From the NCBI GenBank assembly GCA_031296305.1, contig JARLFZ010000002.1:1-64000 (forward strand): 64,000 bases of DNA, read 5' to 3'. Of the stretch, positions 34,958 through 43,735 are shown piece by piece (within the stretch, counting starts at the first letter, position 1; each line of letters begins with the position of its first letter). The DNA is from Occallatibacter sp. (lineage in GTDB: Bacteria; Acidobacteriota; Terriglobia; Terriglobales; Acidobacteriaceae). The translations under genes were made by a program, and so were the position numbers. A model generated the notes under the pieces. The model had not been told where the DNA came from and did not search any database. It worked only from the letters and a program-made list of their open reading frames with translations.

Positions 34958-35587
34958 ATGGGCGTACAGATACGCAAATTGCCGTTTCGATTATGTGAGG
35001 GCGTTCTTCTTTGCGCTTTGTTCAGCTCGCCTCTCGGTGTGAAGGCGCAAATTGCGCCTCTGCCCGCCGGAGTCGAAAAGCTTTGCGTGATCCAGTTCGA
35101 TCGGGATCAAAAGCGTGCGGCTCGCGTGGAGGACAGCGCCCTCCTTTGCCTGAAGCTTGCGGTGAAACGAATGACAGCCGACGCGACTGTGAAACTGGTG
35201 CTCGTGGGCGTGAAGGATCCCGCGAAAGATCATGAAGCGAGCGAGAACGGGAGAATGCGGGAGACGGAAGATACAACAGGCTACGACATCCGCCTTGAGG
35301 ACTTGGCTGCCTACAGGTCGCTGAACACTAAAGGATACCTGGTACGCTGGTATCGCATCGACCCCGCGCGCATCTTACCCACGACCGATGAATCTGCTTT
35401 CGAGCAGTCCGTAACTTTCTATCTTGTGCCCGGAAATGCGGACTTCAACCATAACTACCTGGGGATGACCAAGACGAATGAGCGTCCGTGCACGGTGAAA
35501 CCCTGCTACCCCGCGGACGAAGAAAGCCTGGCAGCGCAGCCGCGATCGCGAATCATCGCGGCTGGCACAGGCAAATCCGGCAAGTAA
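34958..35587 (+). CDS. Exported protein with OmpA-like fold, function unknown
   Basis: 209 residues from the ATG at 34958, behind GGAGGAAGAGAGG. A signal peptide (to VKAQ, about residue 31) is followed by a beta-alpha-beta pattern KLCVIQFDRDQK, VKLVLVGVKDP, DLAAYRSLNTKGYLVRWYRIDPARI that resembles the OmpA C-terminal peptidoglycan-associated domain, though the key Asp/Arg pair is not convincing. Four cysteines are present (KLC, LLC, RPC, KPC). It lies 23 bases after the second DUF6644 gene and 40 before the peptidase fusion, in one operon. I would call it hypothetical if the OmpA resemblance is discounted. Confidence 0.68.
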   Translation: MGVQIRKLPFRLCEGVLLCALFSSPLGVKAQIAPLPAGVEKLCVIQFDRDQKRAARVEDSALLCLKLAVKRMTADATVKLVLVGVKDPAKDHEASENGRMRETEDTTGYDIRLEDLAAYRSLNTKGYLVRWYRIDPARILPTTDESAFEQSVTFYLVPGNADFNHNYLGMTKTNERPCTVKPCYPADEESLAAQPRSRIIAAGTGKSGK

Positions 35588-35635
35588 ATCCTTCGCGACG
35601 AGGTTTGCTCCCGCGCGAAAAAAGAGGTGGTTCCG

Positions 35636-38600
35636 TTGAGTACAAGCAAAAGACTTTTCGATCTGATTTGCGGAGTCTCATTCAGATTTCGCTCCGTCTC
35701 GCTTGCGATCCTTCTCTGCATTGCGCTGGTTGCCCAAGCTTCAGGCCAGGTTCCGGCGCGACGCAATGCCGGCGGACGTCCAGTGCACGACGAAGCTGAG
35801 CGTGCCGCGCGCTGGAGGACCGTCATAATGCCCTACGAGCGTGCCGAGCTCAGTACGCGGGAGCAACAGATGGTGGCAAAGCTGGCTGACGCCTGCCGGC
35901 TGATGGACGAGTTGTTCTGGCATCAGAGTGATCAGGGTGGATGGGCAGTTTATCGCGTGACACAAAGCCCCGTGCTTGGCAAACTTTTCGGCGTCATGGG
36001 CAGTCGGTGGGATCTGTTGGATGATAACTTTCCGTTTCTCGGCGAAGAGCCCATGCCTCCCGGCCACGAGTTGTATCCCTACGGACTGAGCCGGGAGCAG
36101 GTTGATCGCTTTACAGCAACGCATCCTGAGATGAAGGCTGCGCTCTTCGATGAGCACACTGTGGTGCGGGGTACGCCGGATCATTTGCTGGCCATTCCGT
36201 ACCACGAGGCCTACGCAGAGTGGCTTCAACCGATGGCAGCAGATCTGCGCGCAGCGGCCGCGCTTTCGCGGGATACCGCATTCGCCAAATTTTTACGATT
36301 GCGTGCGGATGCCCTGCTCTCCGACGACTACTATGCCAGCGATATCGCGTGGCTCGATCTAAAGAATCCGAAAATCGATCTGATCTTCGCGCCGTACGAA
36401 ACCTATCTGGACGAACTGCTCGGTGTGAAGACTTCGTATGGCGGGGCCATTCTGATTCGCAATCAGGAGCAAAGCCGCAGGCTGGACGTTTATCAAGCGA
36501 ACGAATCCGCCATGCAGCAGGCGCTGCCTTTGCCCGACGCGGACAAACCGTCGAAGCAGGGCCAGGCCACGCCGATGGAGGTGGTCGATTCGCCGCTTCG
36601 TGCGGGCGATCTGCGGTACGGCTACCAGGCGGTGGCCGACAATCTGCCCAACGATGCACGCATTCATGCAGAGAAGGGAACGAAAAAGATCTTCTTCAAA
36701 AACTTTATGGATGCGCGAGTGAATGACGTGATTCTGCCCATCGCAGCCCGGATGCTGACGCCGGCGCAGGTTAACGATGTTACTGCGGACGGGTATCTTA
36801 CCTTTGTGATACTGCACGAGGTATCGCACGGACTTGGGCCAGCATACGCACACGTTAACGGCAAGCAAGTAGATATTGACGAGGCCATCGGCGGGGCATT
36901 CGACGAACTCGAAGAGTCCAAGGCCGACGTCACCGGTATCTTCCTTGCTAAATGGCTGGTCGATCGAAAGATTCTGCCAGATAGCATGCTCAACAAGATT
37001 TACGGTTCGTATGCGGGCGATATGTTTCGCACACTGCGGTTCGGCGCAGGCGAAGCTCACGGGCGCGCCGAGTTAATGGAGTTCAACTATCTGCTGGAGC
37101 AAGGCGCTATCCGGCAAGGCGCAGACGGCCGTTACGCCGCCGACTACACGGCAATGCCGGGCGCGATCGCAAGCCTGGCTCAGAGGCTGCTCACATTCGA
37201 GGCCGAGGGCGACCGAGCCGGCGTGGAGGCCTGGTATGCCAAATACGATGTGATGCCGGGCTCGCTGACGAAGGCGCTGGAGTCGATCAAGGACATTCCG
37301 GTGGAGATTGCGCCGGAGTTCGAGCTTGCCGGCGGGATGCGGCAAATGAACAAAGTCATCTCGACACAGCAGCCCGCGCTGACACCGCATCATCATGATG
37401 CCGCGCATCAGCTTCCGGGTACGATCATTGTTCCTGCATCTGACTTCTTTGCCACGATTCCATCGGGCGACAGCAACGATGGACGCTTTCCAGCGGGGGA
37501 GTGGTTCTTCAACAACGACACGATCAACATGAGTGTGACTGGCGATGTGACGGCGAAGGTGCCCGTGAAGGAAGCCGGCGTCTATCACCTTTTCGTGCGC
37601 AGCATCGGTACGGCATCAAGCTCGTTCCGCGTCACGATCGATGGCAAGGAGGACGCGGGCTCTTACGGCCACGGTGCTCTTGAATGGCAGCGTGGCGGCG
37701 ACTTCACTCTCCATCCCGGAACAACGGAAATCCGCCTGACATCCATTGTGCCGAGACCGTCGTTGAATGTTCTTGTGCTGACCAAGAACGCGGACTTCAA
37801 GGAAGACGATTTGAAAGACCTGGAGCTTCCGCCGGAGGTGAAGCTGCTGCATGAGTACCACATCGAACCTTCGAACATTGTGAAGTTCGGCGATGTGGAC
37901 GGCAGCGGTAAATTCGCCATCCTCGATATCACCAATGATTACTCCGCCATCATGTATGCCAACGACGGTCACGAGCTGTGGCGTTGGAAGGCGCCGGCGC
38001 AGGATGCGCGGCTGCGCGGAGAGTTTGAGGCGCCAGGCATGCTATGGAATTTTCATCACACTGGGCGCGACGAGTTGGCGCACTGGCGCATGATCGACGG
38101 CAAGGAGTGGCTGGTGCTTTGCGATGGCCGCACCGGAGAGATCCTGAAGAAGGTTCCTTGGCCAGCGCCGCCGATGCCGCATGTGTATAACAATTACCGA
38201 ATGGCGGTGGCAAAGTTTCACAAGGACTCCGATGGGCCCGACACGCTGCTGGTGCTCAGCGATACTGGGGGCTTGATCAGCCTGACGGCATACGACAAAG
38301 ACCTGAATCAGATCTGGCAGCACAGCGAGCATCGCGACAAGGATTATTTTGGCCACTACATTTATCCCTATGACGTGAACGGCGATGGCATCGATGAAGT
38401 CTTCATCAGCCACCTCTGCCTTGATGCGAATGGAAACGAGGTGTGGAATAACGCCAAGTATTTTGAGAAGAACAACGACCATATGGACGCGATGGAGTTC
38501 TTTGACATCAATGGCGATGGCAAACCGGAACTGTTGACCAGTCAGAGCGACGTAGGCACATTGGCATATAACGCACGAAACGGAGACATTCTGTGGCAAA

Positions 38601-39124
38601 ATCTCTCTGACCATTCGCAGCAAATTACCGCCGGCTACATTCTCGGCGACTCATCCACGCCGCAGGTAGTTACCAACGGCCGGACCTACATACCGATGAC
38701 GAGACCTCCTGGAGCCATTCCAGGACAGGGGCCCATGAGGATGGCTGTGCCCCCCGGTGAAATCGGAGTTGGCGGCGGGCTTGGTGCGCAGCTTTACTGG
38801 TTTGACAATCGCGGCAAGCTATTGGAGACATGGCCCGCCCATCCGTTATACGGCAATCCCAATTTCGTGCGCGGCGACTGGTACGGCACCGGCAAACGCA
38901 CTTATTTCTGGTACCGTTTCAAGCTTGAGCCGGACGGCAACGCTACGCTCTTCTTCAAAGGCGAGGTCTATCACATGTTCGACTTCGATCACACGGGCGC
39001 GGATCAGGTGATTACTCTCGACGGCGAGACTTTGCGCGTGTATGGCAACGCAAACGTTGTGCCTAACCCCGTCAAGCGGGATGCAGAGTATCGGAGGACG
39101 ATTGCCAACCATACACACTATTGA
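35636..39124 (+). CDS. M49-type zinc metallopeptidase fused to a carbohydrate-binding-like domain and FG-GAP propeller
   Basis: About 1162 residues. The start is a TTG at 35636 with AGAGG at good spacing; an in-frame GTG lies at 35627. After a signal peptide, the first ~570 residues match the DPP III-like (M49) group: HEVSH at about 394, followed by EESKAD at about 426, which is the zinc-binding HEXXH...EExKAD pattern. A beta-sandwich (about 610-725, VPASDFF to LTKNADF) then leads into a propeller with repeats such as FGDVDGSGKFAILD, DVNGDGIDEVF and DINGDGKPELL, of the type found in PL11-like and FG-GAP proteins. There is no frame break across the junction. It closes the DUF6152/DUF6644 operon. 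The peptidase substrate and glycan role are unknown. Confidence 0.8.
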   Translation: MSTSKRLFDLICGVSFRFRSVSLAILLCIALVAQASGQVPARRNAGGRPVHDEAERAARWRTVIMPYERAELSTREQQMVAKLADACRLMDELFWHQSDQGGWAVYRVTQSPVLGKLFGVMGSRWDLLDDNFPFLGEEPMPPGHELYPYGLSREQVDRFTATHPEMKAALFDEHTVVRGTPDHLLAIPYHEAYAEWLQPMAADLRAAAALSRDTAFAKFLRLRADALLSDDYYASDIAWLDLKNPKIDLIFAPYETYLDELLGVKTSYGGAILIRNQEQSRRLDVYQANESAMQQALPLPDADKPSKQGQATPMEVVDSPLRAGDLRYGYQAVADNLPNDARIHAEKGTKKIFFKNFMDARVNDVILPIAARMLTPAQVNDVTADGYLTFVILHEVSHGLGPAYAHVNGKQVDIDEAIGGAFDELEESKADVTGIFLAKWLVDRKILPDSMLNKIYGSYAGDMFRTLRFGAGEAHGRAELMEFNYLLEQGAIRQGADGRYAADYTAMPGAIASLAQRLLTFEAEGDRAGVEAWYAKYDVMPGSLTKALESIKDIPVEIAPEFELAGGMRQMNKVISTQQPALTPHHHDAAHQLPGTIIVPASDFFATIPSGDSNDGRFPAGEWFFNNDTINMSVTGDVTAKVPVKEAGVYHLFVRSIGTASSSFRVTIDGKEDAGSYGHGALEWQRGGDFTLHPGTTEIRLTSIVPRPSLNVLVLTKNADFKEDDLKDLELPPEVKLLHEYHIEPSNIVKFGDVDGSGKFAILDITNDYSAIMYANDGHELWRWKAPAQDARLRGEFEAPGMLWNFHHTGRDELAHWRMIDGKEWLVLCDGRTGEILKKVPWPAPPMPHVYNNYRMAVAKFHKDSDGPDTLLVLSDTGGLISLTAYDKDLNQIWQHSEHRDKDYFGHYIYPYDVNGDGIDEVFISHLCLDANGNEVWNNAKYFEKNNDHMDAMEFFDINGDGKPELLTSQSDVGTLAYNARNGDILWQNLSDHSQQITAGYILGDSSTPQVVTNGRTYIPMTRPPGAIPGQGPMRMAVPPGEIGVGGGLGAQLYWFDNRGKLLETWPAHPLYGNPNFVRGDWYGTGKRTYFWYRFKLEPDGNATLFFKGEVYHMFDFDHTGADQVITLDGETLRVYGNANVVPNPVKRDAEYRRTIANHTHY

Positions 39125-39239
39125 GTTATCACTCGCTATTGCTCTAAAAGACGGCGGAGCACAGGGACATTGATGAACGGGGACAGACCGTGAAACCGCA
39201 ATCGTTGATACGGATTCACAGCCAGTTCTTTCATTGCGA

Positions 39240-41990
39240 TCATCCTTCGGCCGGGCCCGCCAGAAGTTGTGGAACCAACGTTGACAAACCATCCGCCAGA
39301 TTCACCGGCCGGGCTACGAGCTGAACCTTCGCCGATTTAAGGCCGGGACGGCTGGCGGTGACGGTAATGGTCCCGGCTTGCAGAGTCGAGCGCACGAAAA
39401 CGCGGTTGATGCCGCATTCGGTATTCAAATACAGATTGTTTGTCGAGTCTATCTTGCCGCTGTTATAGCCGCCGCGCCAAATGCCGGGTCCTGAAATTGC
39501 AAAGTCGACTCTTGCGTCATTGGTCGGGCAGCGTTGGCCCTTCGCGTCGACGACTTCAAAATCGATGAAGGCTGCATCCTGCCCATCGGCCTGGAGCCCC
39601 AGCGGGCCGACCGTCGAAGTGAGTCTGATCGCCACAGGAGGGCCAGTGGTGATCAGTTCCTGCGCGGCCACCACTTTGCCCGCGTTCCTGCCCACCGCCT
39701 TCAGGGTCCCGGGCACAAACGCAACATCGGGAAATGCGAAGACGAAGCCGTTTTCCGGCTTCGAGTTGGTGCCCAGCGACTTTCCGTTGAGGAATAACTC
39801 CACTGAGTTGGTGTTCGCGACAACGTAGACGGTTTTCACTGTCTTGTGCGCGGGCTGAGCCGGGATTGCCGGCAAGTCAGGCATCGGAGGACGGCCAGGC
39901 ACCGCAGGCCAGCCTGGCACCGCGGGCTCTTCCGGACTGGCGGGTTGCTCGAGCGGATAACTCCAATGCCCAAGAATATGCAGGTCCGGCTTGTCGTTCT
40001 GCATTACGCGATGAGCGAAGTAAATCTCCTTGGGGAGACGCACTGCATCCACTTTGCCGCTCACGCGGCAGACTTCGCTAGAATCCTGGCGGCCGTCCGC
40101 ATCGGAATCGGAGAAATAAATCGAGGCGTATCCGGACCACTTCGAATGCGCTGGATCGGGATTGGAGATGCGGTTTTGCCAGTACGCCCAATAGCGTTCG
40201 ATACCGGCCAGCGCGAAGCTCTCCGAAGTGAAGAGATACCGTGACCGATTTCTCCACGTGTCGTTCGGTCCCTTCTTTGCTTTGTAGTAAGGCGGCGAGT
40301 CATCGTCCCAGAGGCGGCGCGCGCCTTCCTCGCGGAAGTCTTCGGCTTCGACCAGCGGAGCGCGATCGCGGCGATAAGCGGTGTATCCGCGGAACATGTC
40401 GTTGGGTCCGGCCAACGCATCCGTCTTCGGATCCTGGCCGATCATGACGCCGTAGTACTCCGCGATGGGCGTGAGCGCGGCGTTGGCCGCTAGGTCGTCG
40501 TTATCGCGATAGCCCATTACGCGCCCGCCATATGGATCCCACTGCTTGCGCAGCGCGACCATTTGCTCCATTTCTTCCTGCGTAACAATTGTGTTGCCCG
40601 CCTCCCAGAAGAGAATGCTGGGATTGTTGCGGAAGTAGATGATCGAATCGCGCATAACTTCGAGACGCTGTTCCCACTGGCGCCCGGTAACCTCGCGCTC
40701 CTTATCGCCCGCCGGGCAAACCTGGATGATGCCGTAGCGGGCCATCGCATCTGCGTCCACTTTCTGCGGCGAGATGTGCATCCAGCGCATGTAGTTGCCG
40801 TGGCAATCGCGCATTAGTTTGATGGTATAGTCGTGCAGCCAGTCCGGATTCGCTCCGCCGAGGGCCGCCCACTCATTGCTAGAGCGTTGCGCGAAGCCTT
40901 TCAGATAAACAAACTTCTCGTTGAGATAGACGCCTCCGGTTCCCGCGCCTCCTTTGAATTCGGCTTTGCGAAATCCGGTAACCGTCTTCTCGACGTCGAC
41001 AACCCTGCCGCCGACTTTGAGGACGGTGTACACGTTGTAGAGGTAAGGATCTTCGGTACTCCAGAAGCGCGCATTCCTGAGCGCGCCTGTCGCGGTCAGC
41101 AGCCTCTTTTCGCCATTCGCCATGTCGACAGGATCGCTGTCGAACTTTGCCCGGATCTGCCCGCGGTGGTCGACGATCACTGCAGAGAGACTCACAGCGG
41201 CGCGCTCACCCGAATCGTTGCGAACCTCGGAGTCGACTGTAATGTCGGCCGTCTTTCTCGCAATGTCGAAGTTGGCGGCATGCACGTAAACGCCACTGGT
41301 CTCGAGACCGTAATAGAGAGGCAATGTCTGGTGGATCTTGCCGGTGACGTGCAGCCAAACATGCCGGTTGATGCCTCCATGGTCGGGATTGAAATCGTTG
41401 GCATTCCATTCAAACGGAGTTCCGGTAGCGCGCTCCTTGTAGTCCGTGCGGTTGTCCACCTTCACCGCCAGCACGTTCTCCTGAGATCCAAAGTGCACCG
41501 CTTCGCTGACGTCGATGCCGTAAGCGGTAATTCCGTTTTCATACAAGCCGACCGCTTTCCCGTTTAGAAAAATGTCTCCGGCCTGGCGCATACCCTCGAA
41601 TTCGAGAAAGATCTTTCGGTCCGAGAAGCCGGCCGGAAGCCTGAAGTGCTTGCGATACCACGAGAGCCCCTTGTAGGTTCCCAGGTCGCCGCCGCTGTGA
41701 GAAATGATTTTCCTAAACGAGTCGACGTCGTTGAAGCTGTGCGGAGTGCTGACGGTTGTCCAATGCGAATCGTCAAAGTCGGGAGCTTCCGCGCCGGGCA
41801 CATCTTCGCGGATAAATCGCCAGTTCAGATTGAAGTTGATCCTGGACCGCGGGGAGGCGGGTGGCGTGAAACGCGCAGCTTGAGCGGTGGCGAGGATACT
41901 GCGCACCGGTCCTGTCACCACAGGTAATCCGGCTGCCGCGACGGCGGCTGTTGAAAGAAACTCGCGGCGGGATATGGGAGGTCTCAGCAT
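39240..41990 (-). CDS. GH2-family glycosidase, Tat-exported, with DUF4982-like C-terminus and altered acid/base motif
   Basis: About 916 residues from the ATG at 41990 (AGAGGAA upstream). SRREFLSTAAVAAAG is a Tat signal. Domains in order: GH2 sugar-binding (FNLNWRFIRED), Ig-like, TIM barrel, a Pro-rich repeat linker near 700-740 and DUF4982/invasin-like beta domains. The canonical GH2 acid/base motif GNE reads FWEAGNT (E463, T467); a glutamate lies three residues before the asparagine instead. A candidate nucleophile region is PLVEAEDF. It may be beta-galactosidase or glucuronidase-like. It is divergent from the protease-like gene at 42233 and converges on the peptidase fusion. Confidence 0.85.
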   Translation of the reverse strand: MLRPPISRREFLSTAAVAAAGLPVVTGPVRSILATAQAARFTPPASPRSRINFNLNWRFIREDVPGAEAPDFDDSHWTTVSTPHSFNDVDSFRKIISHSGGDLGTYKGLSWYRKHFRLPAGFSDRKIFLEFEGMRQAGDIFLNGKAVGLYENGITAYGIDVSEAVHFGSQENVLAVKVDNRTDYKERATGTPFEWNANDFNPDHGGINRHVWLHVTGKIHQTLPLYYGLETSGVYVHAANFDIARKTADITVDSEVRNDSGERAAVSLSAVIVDHRGQIRAKFDSDPVDMANGEKRLLTATGALRNARFWSTEDPYLYNVYTVLKVGGRVVDVEKTVTGFRKAEFKGGAGTGGVYLNEKFVYLKGFAQRSSNEWAALGGANPDWLHDYTIKLMRDCHGNYMRWMHISPQKVDADAMARYGIIQVCPAGDKEREVTGRQWEQRLEVMRDSIIYFRNNPSILFWEAGNTIVTQEEMEQMVALRKQWDPYGGRVMGYRDNDDLAANAALTPIAEYYGVMIGQDPKTDALAGPNDMFRGYTAYRRDRAPLVEAEDFREEGARRLWDDDSPPYYKAKKGPNDTWRNRSRYLFTSESFALAGIERYWAYWQNRISNPDPAHSKWSGYASIYFSDSDADGRQDSSEVCRVSGKVDAVRLPKEIYFAHRVMQNDKPDLHILGHWSYPLEQPASPEEPAVPGWPAVPGRPPMPDLPAIPAQPAHKTVKTVYVVANTNSVELFLNGKSLGTNSKPENGFVFAFPDVAFVPGTLKAVGRNAGKVVAAQELITTGPPVAIRLTSTVGPLGLQADGQDAAFIDFEVVDAKGQRCPTNDARVDFAISGPGIWRGGYNSGKIDSTNNLYLNTECGINRVFVRSTLQAGTITVTASRPGLKSAKVQLVARPVNLADGLSTLVPQLLAGPAEG

Positions 41991-42232
41991 GGGTGTTCCT
42001 CTTTCTTCCATTGTTTTCGATGGACAAGGAAGGCGACGTTCACGGCCATAGTACTTAAATTCAGCGGTGATTTCCATTGTGAGTTAATATTCTCGATCCC
42101 CGGATCGTCTCAAATGCCAGTGTTCAGGAAGGAGCCAATGAGAGAAAGATCGCGAGCGGCGTGCATACGGCGGTATATTAGTTCGCAGCCAAAAGGCAGA
42201 ACCGAAGTTCTTAGTAAGGAGGTCGAGCGCCA

Positions 42233-43462
42233 ATGAAGGTTTGGACGGGTATAGCACTCTTGATCGTGATCGGGCCCAGCCTGGGAAGTCTGCGTGCACA
42301 GACTTTGGAAGAACTGAAAATGATGTTTGACGCCAATCAAGCATTCGCGCTGCGCGAGGCGGTCAAGCACGGTCACGCGCCGGCCTTCTATCGCGGTGCT
42401 GTGGAAGATTCTGAGAATCGCACCGCGGCCGCGCAAAAAGATCTAGAGAAGGCGATTCGTGCGAATCCGCGCTCGGAAGAGGCGTTTGAGGCGCACGAGA
42501 TGATCGCCAATATGAATTTTCGAGAAGGGCGTTATCACGATGCGCTGCTCGAAGCTAAGGCCGCGCACGCCGTCAAGCCAGATTCGGAAGACTTGAACAA
42601 TGAGCTGCCTTTATTCGAAGCACTGGCCGCGTCGCCGGATATGCAATTGGTCGAGCGGCGGGACTCGCATTTGGAGCTGACGCGAGACAGTGGCGGGTCG
42701 CACGGGCTGCAGATGACGATTGACGGGAAGGGAGTGACGTATGGCTTTGACTCCGGCGCGGCGCTTTCGGTGATGGGAGTATCGGACGCGAAGATGCTTG
42801 GGCTGAAGGTGCAGCACGTTAAGAGCAATCTGACGGAGGCAAGCGGGAAGGCGATACCCGGATTCGATCTTGCTATTGCGACGGACCTGGTGATTGCTGG
42901 ATTGCACCTCCGGAATGTTCCGTTCTTTGTGTTGCAAGATACCGGTGAGCCATGGGTTCATGTGCCGGTCGGGAGCCGGGGCCTGATCGGGCTCCCGGTT
43001 CTGCTTGCGATGCAGACCGTTCGCTGGCAGCATGGAGCCTGGTTTGAATTTGGCGAGTGCGTGCAGGCGAAGTCGCACGCTGCGCAAAACCTGCTGTTCC
43101 ACGGAGCGACGGCGATTGTGCAGGTGAGTGTGGAAGGCAAAGCCCTCACCTTCAGCCTCGATACTGGCGCGGCAGACACCGATCTGAACGAGGGATTCGC
43201 GAAGGCTCTTCCGGATCTGGTGGAGGCAGGAACGAAGGAGACGCGTGCCATTACCGGTTTGGGCGGAAGCAACGAGTACGATTCGGTGTTGCTGGGGCCA
43301 ATAGCGCTTGATGTGGGCGGAAAGATAGTGACGCTACCGTCGCCGCACGTATTTCCGGCGCACACCCTGGGAAAGTTCGATGGCAATCTGGGCAACGACA
43401 TTCTCAAGCAGACGAAGGCTGTCACGCTGGACTTCAGGACGATGACGCTCGAGCTGGAATGA
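42233..43462 (+). CDS. Exported protein with TPR-like helices and two retropepsin-like aspartyl protease domains
   Basis: 409 residues with a signal peptide (to LRAQT). Helical repeats with ALREAV and DLEKAIRANPRSEEAF occupy about 25-130. Two retropepsin-like domains follow: the first has GFDSGAALSVM (a DSG variant) with GLIGLPVL, and the second SLDTGAADTDL (DTG) with GNLGNDIL. One polypeptide could thus form an internal pseudo-dimer with one aspartate from each. AAGGAGG precedes the ATG. It is divergent from the GH2 gene, 242 bases away. Substrate and role are unknown; a cell-envelope function is plausible. Confidence 0.82.
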   Translation: MKVWTGIALLIVIGPSLGSLRAQTLEELKMMFDANQAFALREAVKHGHAPAFYRGAVEDSENRTAAAQKDLEKAIRANPRSEEAFEAHEMIANMNFREGRYHDALLEAKAAHAVKPDSEDLNNELPLFEALAASPDMQLVERRDSHLELTRDSGGSHGLQMTIDGKGVTYGFDSGAALSVMGVSDAKMLGLKVQHVKSNLTEASGKAIPGFDLAIATDLVIAGLHLRNVPFFVLQDTGEPWVHVPVGSRGLIGLPVLLAMQTVRWQHGAWFEFGECVQAKSHAAQNLLFHGATAIVQVSVEGKALTFSLDTGAADTDLNEGFAKALPDLVEAGTKETRAITGLGGSNEYDSVLLGPIALDVGGKIVTLPSPHVFPAHTLGKFDGNLGNDILKQTKAVTLDFRTMTLELE

Positions 43463-43735
43463 TCGGCTTCCTTGGCTTTGAACAAGCCTCCTGGTGGCGC
43501 TGCTTTTCCGTGCGAGAGATAGCAGGCTTTCACCTTCAATCAGCCTAGCAATTGTGTACGGAATGGAATACAAATGCCTCGTTCGCTCTCTAAATGGCAC
43601 GCCGTCAAACGCATGCTGTGGTAATCTGCTCTACGAATCCGGAGCCATTTCCGCGATCAAGTTGTCGTGGGACTCTTTCACATGCTCTGCAAAGAGCCCG
43701 TCGTTCTGCTCTTCTGAGGCTCAGGTAGACCGCAC

